A stretch of 64,000 nucleotides of DNA from Lacimicrobium alkaliphilum. Lineage in GTDB: Bacteria > Pseudomonadota > Gammaproteobacteria > Enterobacterales > Alteromonadaceae. The stretch covers positions 2,976,001 through 3,040,000 of the forward strand of contig NZ_CP013650.1 of NCBI RefSeq assembly GCF_001466725.1. The letters are read 5' to 3'. Made by a program: the position numbers and the translations under genes. This document shows positions 38,630 through 47,494 of the stretch, piece after piece (the first letter of the stretch is position 1; each line of letters opens with the position of its first letter). The notes under the pieces were generated by a model that saw only the letters and a program-made list of their open reading frames with translations, was not told the DNA's origin and made no database searches.

Positions 38630-39547
38630 TCAGGCGATATCTGACAGGTTGTAAGGCGTAATCTGGTACACATAATAATTCAGCCAGTTGGTAAACAACA
38701 GGCTACCATGGGAGCGCCAGCTCATCAGTGGCGGCTGAGCCGGATCATCGTTAAGGAAGTAATTCTCCGGCAGTGCCGGTTTGAGCCCGGCCTTTAAATC
38801 CCGGTAATACTCCTGCGCCAGCGTGTCAGGGTCATATTCTGGATGGCCGGTAACAAACACCAGGCGCTTGTCTTTACTGGCAACAATATAGGCGCCGGCC
38901 TGCTCAGAGCTGGCCAGCACCTCAAGTTCAGGGCGACTCTGGTAATCACTCAGTGCCACTTCTCCGAAGCGTGAATGGGGCGCGTTAAACACCGGGTCAA
39001 ATCCCCTTAGCAGTTCATCATGTTCCTGGTTCACCTGATGACTGTATACGCCTGCAAGTTTTGTTTCGCGCAGAAACCGGTTCAGCCCGAAATAATGATA
39101 TACCGCAGCATGGGCCGCCCAGCACAAAAACAACGTAGACTGAACATGGCGACGAGCCCAGTCCATCACTACCTGCATTTTGTCCCAGTACTTCACCTGC
39201 TCGTAATCGAGCATCGCCAGCGGCGCGCCGGTGACAATCAGGCCATCGTACTTTTTATTTACCACATCCTCGAACTGATGATAGAAGGCATCCATATGGG
39301 CCTTGGGTGTATTTTTCGGGGCCTCAGTATCGATGCGAATCAGATCCACACTGATCTGCAGCGGCGTATTAGACAACAAGCGTAACAACTGCACTTCGGT
39401 TTCTATCTTGTTGGGCATCAGATTGAGTATACCGACCTGCAAAGGGCGAATATCCTGATTGGCGGCGCGGTTGGTCTCCATCACGAAAATATTCTCTTCG
39501 CTTAACACATCCTGCGCCGGCAATTCACCGGGTATACAAATGGGCAT
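38630..39547 (-). CDS. metA: Homoserine O-acetyl/succinyltransferase (MetA)
   Basis: 305 aa from ATG at 39547 (AGGAGAG 5 bp upstream); MPICIPGELPAQDVLSEENI lines up with the E. coli MetA start, whereas an ATG at 39592 would add 15 unrelated residues. Catalytic Cys in 'FLCWAAHAAVYHYFG' and the His-Glu pair in 'FVTGHPEYD'. It makes the activated homoserine for methionine synthesis; acetyl versus succinyl donor cannot be told safely. First gene of metA-metH(N)-metH(C), under tandem MetJ boxes. Confidence 0.94.
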   Translation of the reverse strand: MPICIPGELPAQDVLSEENIFVMETNRAANQDIRPLQVGILNLMPNKIETEVQLLRLLSNTPLQISVDLIRIDTEAPKNTPKAHMDAFYHQFEDVVNKKYDGLIVTGAPLAMLDYEQVKYWDKMQVVMDWARRHVQSTLFLCWAAHAAVYHYFGLNRFLRETKLAGVYSHQVNQEHDELLRGFDPVFNAPHSRFGEVALSDYQSRPELEVLASSEQAGAYIVASKDKRLVFVTGHPEYDPDTLAQEYYRDLKAGLKPALPENYFLNDDPAQPPLMSWRSHGSLLFTNWLNYYVYQITPYNLSDIA

Positions 39548-39631
39548 GGGCTCTCTCCTGGGAACAGATCTGACTGTGGCGTTGATCGCCATGAGCTGAT
39601 CTTGCCAACTAACAGAGAAATGTCAACATCT

Positions 39632-39647
39632 TTACGTCTAGACGTCT
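39632..39647 (-). promoter_or_regulatory. Tandem MetJ boxes upstream of metA-metH
   Basis: On the minus strand AGACGTCT AGACGTAA: one perfect and one 6/8 match to the 8-bp met box AGACGTCT, in direct tandem as MetJ dimers require. A TTGACA (39621-39626) follows 5 bp downstream and could be the -35 of the promoter. The operator is 85 bp upstream of the metA ATG. Confidence 0.85.
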
Positions 39648-39840
39648 AAATGAAGTTTGAAGCTCCTCCCATCAAGACAGGAACGCTGACCGGGATTACC
39701 ATCACAAGGCCCGGTTTGCTTTTGCATCAAAAAAGCGGTTAGATTTTTACTTCTGGTTAAAAACCAACCAGATAGTGCACAATTAATAGCGGCAAACTTT
39801 AAAAGAAAGCCAACCGGAACAATACCAATAACAGGGAAAT

Positions 39841-40347
39841 ATGATGTCAATAAATCACTTCTTTAAGCTGCTCCTGGGCACCACGCTGACCTTGAGTCTG
39901 ATAGCGTTGAGCGCCAATGCCAATACCCTCCAAGGCTCCCTGAACGGGAAACAACAAAGCTGGCATATTCTCCAGCGGGATGACATGTCCACTGCCAGCT
40001 ATACCGAGCTGTCACCCGGTATGTTAACGGTGACCCTGCAAGGGCATAGCGAACAACGCTATGCGGTAAAGGGTACGCTGAGTGTAAATTTCACAATGAT
40101 GAATGGCCAGATGATTGGAAATCCGGAAGTCGCCTACTTCCCCACCAAAAAGTTTATGCAGAATTACAGCAATCAGGATAAACCCGCGCACTGGGAGCTT
40201 GAAATTAAACAAGCAAAGGGTGACCACATGCGCTTTACCGGCCGCTACCAGGGCACCCTGAACTACACCGGAGCTCCTTCAGAGGATAAGCCAGAAAGTA
40301 TGGATATTGACGTGCACTTCGATATCACTGCCACGCCCCAAAGCTGA
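39841..40347 (+). CDS. Hypothetical secreted protein
   Basis: 168 aa from ATG at 39841 (AGGGAAAT upstream). Signal peptide: 'HFFKLLLGTTLTLSLIALSANA|NT'. The mature part is about 140 residues, without cysteine and rich in beta-prone stretches (GMLTVTLQG, GTLSVNFTMM, RFTGRYQGTLNY), suggesting a small periplasmic or exported beta protein. Family not recognised. Divergent from metA. Confidence 0.7.
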   Translation: MMSINHFFKLLLGTTLTLSLIALSANANTLQGSLNGKQQSWHILQRDDMSTASYTELSPGMLTVTLQGHSEQRYAVKGTLSVNFTMMNGQMIGNPEVAYFPTKKFMQNYSNQDKPAHWELEIKQAKGDHMRFTGRYQGTLNYTGAPSEDKPESMDIDVHFDITATPQS

Positions 40348-40460
40348 GTAATCTGAATAGGGTAATGACAATACCAAGACCGCGATAAAACAGTCTGCCG
40401 AATTTTCATCAGGGTGACGATTTCTGATGATGCCGGGGGCTGTTGGCGGTATACTATTGT

Positions 40461-40562
40461 TCAGCCATCTGATCTTATTATCCGTTTACCTGTCTCCCTG
40501 AGTTTGCCGTAGCGTGGTTTTATTTGCATGCCTGGATGGAATATAAACCAGGAGGTCAGATG
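40461..40562 (+). repeat. Duplicated 5' leader, copy 1
   Basis: TCAGCC..CTGA..T.ATTATCCGTTTACCTGTC, then TTTGC, then AAACCAGGAGGTCAGATGGC. Copy 2 is at 40849-40965. The 18-bp block ATTATCCGTTTACCTGTC is identical (40477-40494 and 40865-40882), and the Shine-Dalgarno/start block AAACC.GGAGG...ATGG matches at the other end. Confidence 0.75.
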
Positions 40563-40619
40563 GCAGAACGTCTGCGAAACAGTAGTAACGAAGTAAGTTT
40601 AAGGTGTTTAAGATTTTGA
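40560..40619 (+). CDS. Possible 19-aa leader peptide
   Basis: ATG at 40560 has the best Shine-Dalgarno of this stretch (AGGAGG, 4 bp before). It reads MAERLRNSSNEVSLRCLRF and stops with TGA at 40617-40619. The stop overlaps TTG (40616-40618) of the larger ORF in another frame (TTGA), the geometry of translational coupling. It could also be the true start of a gene broken by a frameshift. Confidence 0.4.
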   Translation: MAERLRNSSNEVSLRCLRF

Positions 40620-40783
40620 AAGAAAAAGAACCCCCTCTGGCTCTGGTGAAAACCTGGTATGAACTTCTGATTCAGGAGAATGATGAGGCGGCAAGGGAGC
40701 ACGCCGGAAAGATGCTTATGGGTGCTTTTGGCTCTCAGCAAGCTGTTGCAGATTATCTCCGGAAACACAAAATTATCAGTTAG
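40604..40783 (+). CDS. Small soluble helical protein of 55-59 aa
   Basis: Open from GTG 40604 (59 aa) or TTG 40616 (55 aa) to TAG at 40783. From the TTG it reads MKEKEPPLALVKTWYELLIQ, then ENDEAAREHAGKMLMGAFGS, then QQAVADYLRKHKIIS. Amphipathic, charged, with natural amino-acid composition, so probably a real gene. Neither start has a good ribosome site of its own; expression would depend on the upstream leader ORF or on frameshifting. Family not recognised. Confidence 0.5.
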   Translation: MFKILKEKEPPLALVKTWYELLIQENDEAAREHAGKMLMGAFGSQQAVADYLRKHKIIS

Positions 40784-40848
40784 TACCAGACCGGCCGTTT
40801 GATCTGTTGCTAATTTAAAGGGCAATGGCGTTATAAGCATCCTGTCTA

Positions 40849-40965
40849 TCAGCCGCCTGACCTGATTATCCGTTTACCTGTCGTCCGGGATTTGCTGAAC
40901 CGGCCTTTTGTTTACATGCTTGGTTAACGTTACATTCCAGTTACGTTAAACCGGGAGGGTAAATG
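40849..40965 (+). repeat. Duplicated 5' leader, copy 2
   Basis: Second copy of the leader at 40461-40562, here ending in GGGAGGGTAAATGG, the Shine-Dalgarno and start of the aldo-keto reductase gene. It carries about 15 more bases in the middle than copy 1. Confidence 0.75.
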
Positions 40966-41877
40966 GTAGCGCGGCGGCAATTTTTGCAGGGCATGCTGGC
41001 AACAGGGCTATGCAGCGCCCTGTCCCGTCATGTATTTGCCCAATCAGACAAACTTATCATGCGCCCTCTGGGTACGGAGGGTGTACAGATTCCCGCCATC
41101 GGTATGGGTACCTGGATCACCTTTAATGTGGGAAAGCTGCGTACCTTACGCAAACAACGGGCGCAGGTGCTGGACAGGTTTTTTCGCCTTGGCGGTCGGG
41201 TGATTGACTCCTCCCCTATGTATGGCTCTGCCGAAGAAGTGGTGGGCTATGCCCTGGAGCACACCGGCCATAATGACAAGGTATTTTCGGCAACAAAAAC
41301 CTGGACCAGCAGCGTTGAGCAGGGTAAAGAACAATTCAGTCATTCGCTGGACTACTGGCAACAGCAAAAAATTAATCTGTTGCAGATCCATAATCTGGTC
41401 AACTGGCAGGGGCATCTGGAAACGCTGCAGGAACTTAAGCAGGCTTCCCGTATTGATTACATCGGTATCACGACATCCCATGGTCGCCGCCACAGTGAAC
41501 TTGAAAAAGTCATGCTCAATGCACCGGTTGATACAGTGCAACTGACCTATAACCTGATAGATCGACAAGCTGAGCAGCGCCTGTTGCCGCTGGCCAGAGA
41601 AAAGGGGATTGCCGTTATCGCCAACAGGCCATTTCAGGGTGGCCCACTGGTGGACAGGCTTCAGCGCTATGCTCTGCCTGGCTGGGCAGCGGAGCTGGGC
41701 TGTGATACCTGGCCGGCCTTGCTGCTGAAGTTTATTATCGGCCATCCGGCGATCACCTGCGCCATTCCGGCCACCAGCAAGGTCGAGCATATGCAGGAAA
41801 ATATGCAGGCCTGTAAAGGGCCGCTACCTGATCAGCAACAGCGCCAACAATTGCTGGCCTATGTGTCACAACTCTGA
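40963..41877 (+). CDS. Tat-exported aldo-keto reductase
   Basis: 304 aa. N-terminal twin-arginine signal 'ARRQFLQGMLATGLCSALSRHVFAQ' region (RRQFL motif, Ala-x-Ala-like end) predicts folding and export to the periplasm. The catalytic tetrad of the AKR superfamily is complete: Asp82, Tyr87, Lys112, His143. Late 'IANRPFQGGPLVDRL' and 'CAIPATSKVEHMQEN' correspond to the cofactor region. GGGAGGG precedes the ATG. The next gene starts on its stop codon. AKRs with Tat signals exist but are uncommon; substrate unknown. Confidence 0.85.
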   Translation: MVARRQFLQGMLATGLCSALSRHVFAQSDKLIMRPLGTEGVQIPAIGMGTWITFNVGKLRTLRKQRAQVLDRFFRLGGRVIDSSPMYGSAEEVVGYALEHTGHNDKVFSATKTWTSSVEQGKEQFSHSLDYWQQQKINLLQIHNLVNWQGHLETLQELKQASRIDYIGITTSHGRRHSELEKVMLNAPVDTVQLTYNLIDRQAEQRLLPLAREKGIAVIANRPFQGGPLVDRLQRYALPGWAAELGCDTWPALLLKFIIGHPAITCAIPATSKVEHMQENMQACKGPLPDQQQRQQLLAYVSQL

Positions 41878-42503
41878 TGCAGGATTATTCGCTGCACGAT
41901 CTGGTGCTGTTCTCCGCAGAGGTATTTAAGCATCTGCAACGGGCCTATAACAGCAATCTCTGGCCGTGGCATTGGCTTGCCTTGCTCGGAGGTGGATTGC
42001 TGTTTTTGAGCCTGAAATACAACAAGTTTACCTGGCTGGGGCCATGGTATGGCGCGATTAGTTGGTGGTGGCTGGCCTGGGGTTATGCATTTCAGCACTA
42101 CGGGCAGATCAACTGGGCGGCAGACTATCTGGCCTGGTTTTTTGCGCTACAGGGGCTGCTGATGTTATTGCTGCTGTTCAGAAAACCTGAAAGAGCAATC
42201 AATGTGCTGGTTATACTGCTCTTGGTTTATGCTTTTATGCTCAGGCCTCTGTGGCAGTTACTGATGATGGAACCGGCCATGGTGTCGTTGCCGGGGCTGT
42301 TTCCGCTGCCCAGTCTGCTTGTGACACTGGCCATATTAGGCCATTACCGGGCTCCATTGCCGTTGTGGTTGCTGCCATTACTACTTTTACTGCTGGAAAC
42401 CATGACACTGTGGCTGCTCGGATTATCCGGCTGGACAGAAGGCCCCATAATATTGCTGATAATGGCGGTAGCGATCTTGGCTAAGGGGTGGATACCGAAA
42501 TAG
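41877..42503 (+). CDS. Polytopic membrane protein, DUF6064-like
   Basis: 208 aa, with about six hydrophobic helices and many Trp/Leu. 'LVLFSAEVFKHLQRAYNSNLWPWHWLALL' region at the start resembles the DUF6064 family opening (FSAEVF...YN..LWP). The ATG overlaps the aldo-keto reductase stop (TGATG), so the two are translationally coupled and may work together. Function unknown. A plus-strand terminator follows. Confidence 0.7.
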   Translation: MQDYSLHDLVLFSAEVFKHLQRAYNSNLWPWHWLALLGGGLLFLSLKYNKFTWLGPWYGAISWWWLAWGYAFQHYGQINWAADYLAWFFALQGLLMLLLLFRKPERAINVLVILLLVYAFMLRPLWQLLMMEPAMVSLPGLFPLPSLLVTLAILGHYRAPLPLWLLPLLLLLLETMTLWLLGLSGWTEGPIILLIMAVAILAKGWIPK

Positions 42504-42578
42504 CAGTATTCAGTTTCTTTAGCCGAATTCAGGGTGAATTTCAGCGCTAAGGATGCAGGCCCCGATAGGGTGAGACAG

Positions 42579-42605
42579 AAATGCCGGGCAAAACCCGGCA
42601 TTTTT
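42579..42605 (+). terminator. Terminator after the DUF6064-like gene, shared with recA
   Basis: AAATGCCGGG-CAAAA-CCCGGCATTT then TT, with the T-tract on the plus strand; it sits between convergent transcription units and may serve recA weakly in the other direction. Confidence 0.88.
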
Positions 42606-42630
42606 ATTTGTAGCTTAAGCTGAATCAGAT

Positions 42631-43686
42631 TTACAGCAGCTCTTTGGCTTCGTCTTTGGCACCGTCGTCCAGCGCTGGCGCTTCGTCCTTAACGGTTTTT
42701 TTCAGCAGCAGTTTATCCCGCAGCAGCTTGTCGAGCTCCTGGGCAAGTTCCGGCTTTTCTTTTAAGAAACGCACGCAATTGGCTTTACCCTGACCGATGC
42801 GTTCGCCTTTGTAGCTGTACCAGGCACCGGCTTTTTCGACAAACTTATTGGCTACGCCCAGGTCGATCAGTTCGGCTTCTTTACTGATGCCGTGGCCGTA
42901 AAGGATCTGGAATTCGGCCTGTTTAAAGGGGGGCGCCACTTTGTTCTTCACCACTTTAACCCGGGTTTCATTGCCCACCACCTCGTCACCTTCTTTGATG
43001 GCGCCGATACGGCGGATATCCAGGCGCACAGAGGCGTAGAATTTCAGCGCATTACCACCTGTAGTGGTTTCAGGGTTACCAAACATAACACCGATCTTCA
43101 TACGGATCTGGTTGATAAAGATACACAGGGTATTGGAACGCTTGATATTGGCGGTCAGCTTACGCAATGCCTGAGACATCAGGCGGGCCTGCAGACCAAC
43201 GTGCGAATCCCCCATTTCCCCTTCGATCTCGGCCTTAGGGGTCAATGCTGCAACTGAGTCCACCACTACCACATCCACGGCGCCGGAGCGTACCAGCATG
43301 TCGCAGATCTCCAGTGCCTGCTCACCGGTATCAGGCTGTGATACCAACAGTTCATCCACATTGACGCCTATTTTGGCGGCATACAGCGGATCCAGTGCAT
43401 GTTCTGCATCCACAAAGGCGCAGGTTTTGCCCATTCGCTGCGCCTCAGCAATCGCCTGTAGCGTCAGGGTGGTTTTACCGGAAGACTCCGGCCCGTAAAT
43501 CTCTACTACCCGGCCAAAAGGCAGGCCGCCGATGCCCAGCGCCACATCCACACTCAACGAGCCGGTAGAAACGGCGTCGATATCCAGTGCCTGGTTATCA
43601 CCCAGACGCATAATGGCGCCTTTACCGAATTGCTTTTCTATTTGCCCTAAGGCAGCGGAGAGGGCTTTTTCTTTGTTACTGTCCAT
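42631..43686 (-). CDS. recA: Recombinase RecA
   Basis: 351 aa. '[16 protein letters not shown]' (Walker A), '[10 protein letters not shown]' (Walker B), '[18 protein letters not shown]' and the acidic-alternating C-terminus. Strand exchange and LexA co-protease. The promoter holds a LexA box between -35 and -10. recX, usually the next gene, is 11.7 kb downstream. Confidence 0.99.
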   Translation of the reverse strand: MDSNKEKALSAALGQIEKQFGKGAIMRLGDNQALDIDAVSTGSLSVDVALGIGGLPFGRVVEIYGPESSGKTTLTLQAIAEAQRMGKTCAFVDAEHALDPLYAAKIGVNVDELLVSQPDTGEQALEICDMLVRSGAVDVVVVDSVAALTPKAEIEGEMGDSHVGLQARLMSQALRKLTANIKRSNTLCIFINQIRMKIGVMFGNPETTTGGNALKFYASVRLDIRRIGAIKEGDEVVGNETRVKVVKNKVAPPFKQAEFQILYGHGISKEAELIDLGVANKFVEKAGAWYSYKGERIGQGKANCVRFLKEKPELAQELDKLLRDKLLLKKTVKDEAPALDDGAKDEAKELL

Positions 43687-43748
43687 TGTTTTGCTCCTGA
43701 ACTGGCCCCGCTATAAAACAGGGGAAACCGTATTGGCTGATAAACTGA

Positions 43749-43776
43749 ATTATACTGTATGGTTATACAGTTACAA
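43749..43776 (-). promoter_or_regulatory. recA promoter with LexA (SOS) box in the spacer
   Basis: On the minus strand TTGTAA (-35, 43771-43776), 16 bp, TATAAT (-10, 43749-43754). The SOS box (43753-43772) has CTGT-N8-ACAG and lies almost exactly in the spacer, as in E. coli recA. Confidence 0.93.
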
Positions 43777-43832
43777 GCGCTATCCGTAAAGTTTTTTATG
43801 ACCGTCGTTGATGGCGGCCCTGAATGCCTTTA

Positions 43833-44327
43833 TCAGCCCGCCGAAGTATTTAGTAGTTCCAGCGCCTGCTGAAGCGCAAATTCTATACTTTGACTACGGA
43901 TCTGTAGCCGGTCTCCCACAAAGCGCTGATGTTTACTTATCGCTTTGTCCCTGGTGGCAAAACCAAACCAGACCGTGCCGACAGGTTTTTCCGGGCTGCC
44001 GCCATCGGGACCGGCAATACCACTTACGGCAATGGCCAAATCCGCCCCGGCGGCCTTCAGCGCCCCCGTGGCCATCTGTTCAGCGACGGTTGCTGATACC
44101 GCCCCTTCCACGATCAGCATGCTTTTTTCAACGCCGAGCAGTTCCTGTTTGGCCTCATCGGAATAGGTAATAAATCCACGCTCGAACCAGCCAGAACTTC
44201 CAGACACGCTTGTGATCGCGTATCCTATGCCACCACCAGTGCAGGACTCTGCACAGGTCAGCCTCCAGCCTTTCTCTTTGAGTGCCTGGCCGAGGTCGCT
44301 GGCCAGTTGCAGGGTTGTTTCATTCAA
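43833..44327 (-). CDS. pncC: Nicotinamide-nucleotide amidohydrolase (CinA C-terminal domain)
   Basis: 164 aa, single-domain CinA-C protein. 'TCAESCTGGGIGYAITSV' and 'AIAVSGIAGPDGGSPEKPVGTVWFGF' are the active-site motifs. It turns NMN into nicotinate mononucleotide in NAD recycling. Start is TTG at 44327 with AAGGA about 10 bp upstream; no in-frame ATG is available. Upstream of recA and divergent from mutS with 38 bp between. Confidence 0.93.
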   Translation of the reverse strand: MNETTLQLASDLGQALKEKGWRLTCAESCTGGGIGYAITSVSGSSGWFERGFITYSDEAKQELLGVEKSMLIVEGAVSATVAEQMATGALKAAGADLAIAVSGIAGPDGGSPEKPVGTVWFGFATRDKAISKHQRFVGDRLQIRSQSIEFALQQALELLNTSAG

Positions 44328-44365
44328 TGTTTTTCATTCCTTATAACAATTAGAATAGCGTCATT

Positions 44366-46981
44366 ATGCCTTCTGATAATTTTGTCACGCAAGCCGGACT
44401 CTTTAACGAGCAAACTATCTCGCAGCATACCCCCATGATGCAACAGTATTTACGCATCAAGGCTGAGCACCCGAACATTCTGTTGTTTTACCGAATGGGT
44501 GATTTTTATGAGTTGTTTTACGATGACGCCAAACGGGCCGCCGAGCTGTTAGATATCTCGCTGACGGCCAGAGGCAAATCGGGCGGCGATCCCATTCCCA
44601 TGGCCGGTGTGCCCTACCACGCCGTAGAAGGTTATCTGGCGCGGCTGGTAAAAATGGGCCAGTCGGTGGCCATTTGTGAACAAATTGGCGATCCGGCCAC
44701 CAGCAAAGGGCCCGTCGAGCGCAAGGTCGCCCGTATTGTCACACCGGGCACGGTCACCGATGAAGCGCTGCTGGAAGAAAAACGCGATAACCTGCTCTCT
44801 GCTGTGTGTCAGAGTAAGAACGCCAATGGCCAGGTTGTTTTCGGTTATGCCACCTTAGAACTGGCCAGTGGCCGCTTCAGCTTATGCGAACTGGCCGATG
44901 AACAGGCGCTACAGGCGGAGTTACAACGCACTCAGCCAGCCGAACTGCTCTACCCGGAGGACTTTACTGCGGCTAATCTGATTGAAAGCCAGAAGGGTCT
45001 GCGCAGAAGGCCCGCCTGGGAGTTTGATCTGCAAACTGCCATCACCCAGCTCAATCAGCAGTTTGGCACTAAAGAGCTAAATGGGTTTGGTGTTGTCGAC
45101 GCCACAGTGGGGCTATGTGCTGCCGGTTGCGTATTGCAGTATGTTAAAGATACCCAGCGCGCCTCCCTGCCCCATATTCGTGCCATCAACCTTGAAACCA
45201 ACAGTGACACTGTGCAGATGGATGCGGCCACCCGCCGTAATCTGGAACTGACCCGTAACCTTGGTGGCGGCACCGACAACACCTTATTTGCGGTGCTGGA
45301 TAAAACCAGCACTGCCATGGGCAGCCGCTTGTTACAGCGCTGGCTGCACAGGCCATTGACCGATACCGCCATTTTACAACAGCGCCAGGAAATGATTGGC
45401 AGTCTGATCGACGCCGACCTCGAAGAACTGCGCAGTTACCTGAAGCAGGTCGGCGATATTGAGCGGGTGCTCGGGCGTTTAGCCCTGCGTAGCGCCAGAC
45501 CGAGAGATTTTGCCCGTCTTCGCCAGGCCTTTGCCCAGCTACCCTTGTTGCAGGATTTTATCCGGACACTGGATTGTCAGCCGCTGCATAAACTGGCCAC
45601 AGCAATGCCGCCGATGCCGCAACTGCTTGAGTTGTTACAACAGGCCATTGTCGATAATCCGCCGGTACTGATCCGTGACGGCGGAGTGATTGCGCCGGGC
45701 TATAACGCCGAGCTGGATGAGCTTCGGGCCCTGTCAAAAGGTGCCACCGATTATCTGGCCGAGCTGGAAGCACGGGAAAAGGCCCGCACCGAAATTCCAA
45801 CCCTGAAAGTCGGCTTTAACCGGGTACATGGCTATTATATTGAAATCAGTCGCGGTTATGCCGAACAGGTGCCGCCTGAATATGTACGCCGCCAGACGCT
45901 GAAAAACAATGAGCGTTATATTATTCCCGAGTTAAAGGAATATGAAGATAAGGTGCTCACCAGCCAGAGTCGGGCGCTGGCGCTGGAAAAACGCCTGTAT
46001 GAAGAGTTATTTGATCTGCTGCTGCCCCATTTATCCGTGCTACAGCGAGCCGGCGCGGCGCTGGCAGAACTCGACGTTCTGGCAAATCTGGCCGAGCGCG
46101 CCGCCACTCTGGATTACCATCGCCCCGAATTCAGCTCAGACAGCGGCCTGAGTTATGACCGTGGTCGCCACCCGGTGGTGGAACAGGTCATGAATGAGCC
46201 CTTTATTGCCAACCCGCTGGCCATGAGCGAGGAGCGACGCATGCTGATTATTACCGGGCCGAATATGGGCGGTAAATCCACCTATATGCGCCAGAGTGCA
46301 CTGATTGTGCTGATGGCCTGTATCGGCAGTTATGTGCCTGCGGAAAACGCCTGCATCGGGCCTATCGACAGGATCTTCACCCGTATCGGCGCCTCCGATG
46401 ATCTGGCCTCCGGCCGCTCCACTTTTATGGTGGAGATGACCGAAACCGCCAATATTCTTAACAACGCCACCGCCAATAGTCTGGTCTTGATGGATGAGAT
46501 TGGCCGCGGCACCAGTACCTATGATGGCTTATCGCTGGCATGGGCCACCGCCTGTTATCTGGCCGAGCGCATCAGCGCCTTTACACTGTTTGCCACCCAT
46601 TATTTTGAGCTGACCCAACTGGCATCACAGCTTGAAAAACTGACCAATGTGCATCTGGATGCGGTGGAATACGATGAAGGCATCAGCTTTATGCATGCGG
46701 TGCAGGAAGGAGCTGCCGATCGCAGTTATGGTTTGCAGGTGGCGCAACTGGCCGGGGTACCCAAAGCGGTGATCCAGGCTGCCCGGGTCAAACTGCAGGA
46801 GCTGGAACAGCTGAATAACCGCAAAGAGGTGGTGGCCTCAGAAGTGGCCGCGCCGGCCCAGCTTAATTTTGCGCAAATGGAAGATCCGCTGGCTATCGCT
46901 GTGGATCAGCTTAACCCCGATGAACTCAGCCCCAGACAAGCCCTGGAGGCGCTGTATAAACTTAAAGCCTTGCGTAAGTAG
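44366..46981 (+). CDS. mutS: DNA mismatch repair protein MutS
   Basis: 871 aa. Mismatch-binding '[11 protein letters not shown]' (the Phe-x-Glu motif) near residue 40, clamp and lever domains, Walker A '[13 protein letters not shown]' near 628, '[18 protein letters not shown]' and the helix-turn-helix end. The N-terminus is about 12 residues longer than E. coli MutS before 'HTPMMQQYL'. Divergent from pncC. No terminator seen; a repeat cluster begins about 30 bp after the stop. Confidence 0.98.
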   Translation: MPSDNFVTQAGLFNEQTISQHTPMMQQYLRIKAEHPNILLFYRMGDFYELFYDDAKRAAELLDISLTARGKSGGDPIPMAGVPYHAVEGYLARLVKMGQSVAICEQIGDPATSKGPVERKVARIVTPGTVTDEALLEEKRDNLLSAVCQSKNANGQVVFGYATLELASGRFSLCELADEQALQAELQRTQPAELLYPEDFTAANLIESQKGLRRRPAWEFDLQTAITQLNQQFGTKELNGFGVVDATVGLCAAGCVLQYVKDTQRASLPHIRAINLETNSDTVQMDAATRRNLELTRNLGGGTDNTLFAVLDKTSTAMGSRLLQRWLHRPLTDTAILQQRQEMIGSLIDADLEELRSYLKQVGDIERVLGRLALRSARPRDFARLRQAFAQLPLLQDFIRTLDCQPLHKLATAMPPMPQLLELLQQAIVDNPPVLIRDGGVIAPGYNAELDELRALSKGATDYLAELEAREKARTEIPTLKVGFNRVHGYYIEISRGYAEQVPPEYVRRQTLKNNERYIIPELKEYEDKVLTSQSRALALEKRLYEELFDLLLPHLSVLQRAGAALAELDVLANLAERAATLDYHRPEFSSDSGLSYDRGRHPVVEQVMNEPFIANPLAMSEERRMLIITGPNMGGKSTYMRQSALIVLMACIGSYVPAENACIGPIDRIFTRIGASDDLASGRSTFMVEMTETANILNNATANSLVLMDEIGRGTSTYDGLSLAWATACYLAERISAFTLFATHYFELTQLASQLEKLTNVHLDAVEYDEGISFMHAVQEGAADRSYGLQVAQLAGVPKAVIQAARVKLQELEQLNNRKEVVASEVAAPAQLNFAQMEDPLAIAVDQLNPDELSPRQALEALYKLKALRK

Positions 46982-47008
46982 ATGGTTCAGTCAAATACAC
47001 AGAAACGA

Positions 47009-47475
47009 CCGTCAGTCATGCCCGAATGCCGTTATCGGGCATCCAGTGGCCTTTGATGATGATAAATTCACCGCGGAGTCGCAGAGTACGCAGAGGAAGA
47101 AAGGATTACTCATTTAACCTCTCAACCGAGGTAGCCTGCAAGGAGCGAAGCGGATTGCGGGATGGCTCTGACTGATTCCCGGATTCCGCTTCGCTTTATC
47201 CAGGCTACGACTGAAAATTTTTCGTGTGGTTGGTGATAAAGAAAACCACGGAGGCACAGAGAACACAGAGGTATCAACGGTTCAATCCCCTTTACTTCTC
47301 CATGTTCACCGCGACTCAGCAGTGAAAACATCTTTTTGTTCGTGCCTTTAGTGTGGTTCGTGGTCTGTTTTTCTCTCGCCAAGCCGCAAAGGCGCGGAGG
47401 TATTAACGGCTTTATCCCCCTCTACGTCTCTGTGTTCTCTGTGCCTCTGTGGTGAATAACAGCTTTTTGTAACAA
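47009..47475. repeat. Dispersed repeat cluster, modules A, B and D (copy 3)
   Basis: The 513-bp gap 46982-47494 is almost all repeat. Module A at 47009-47055 (GTCATGCCCGAATGCC ... TATCGGGCATCCAG). Module B arms near 47063-47097 (CACCGCGGAGTCGCAGAG), 47240-47262 (ACCACGGAGGCACAGAGAAC) and 47423-47457 (TCTCTGTGTTCTCTGTGCCT then CTGTGGTGAA), mutually inverted. Module D, a long inverted repeat, is listed separately. No gene supported. Confidence 0.8.
47131..47208. repeat. Long inverted repeat (module D)
   Basis: GTAGCCTGCAAGGAGCGAAG then CGGATTGCGGG pairs with CCCGGATTCCGCTTCGCTTT then ATCCAGGCTAC. Arms of about 30 bp, mostly matched, with a 16-bp loop. Similar elements are scattered widely in proteobacterial genomes. 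Confidence 0.75.
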
Positions 47476-47494
47476 TAGAGTGTTGGTGGTCAAA

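Noticed and set aside
40556..40840. 94-codon minus-strand frame
   Set aside because: Antisense to the small plus-strand ORF and its leader, with no ribosome site; the plus-strand reading has the better start and composition.
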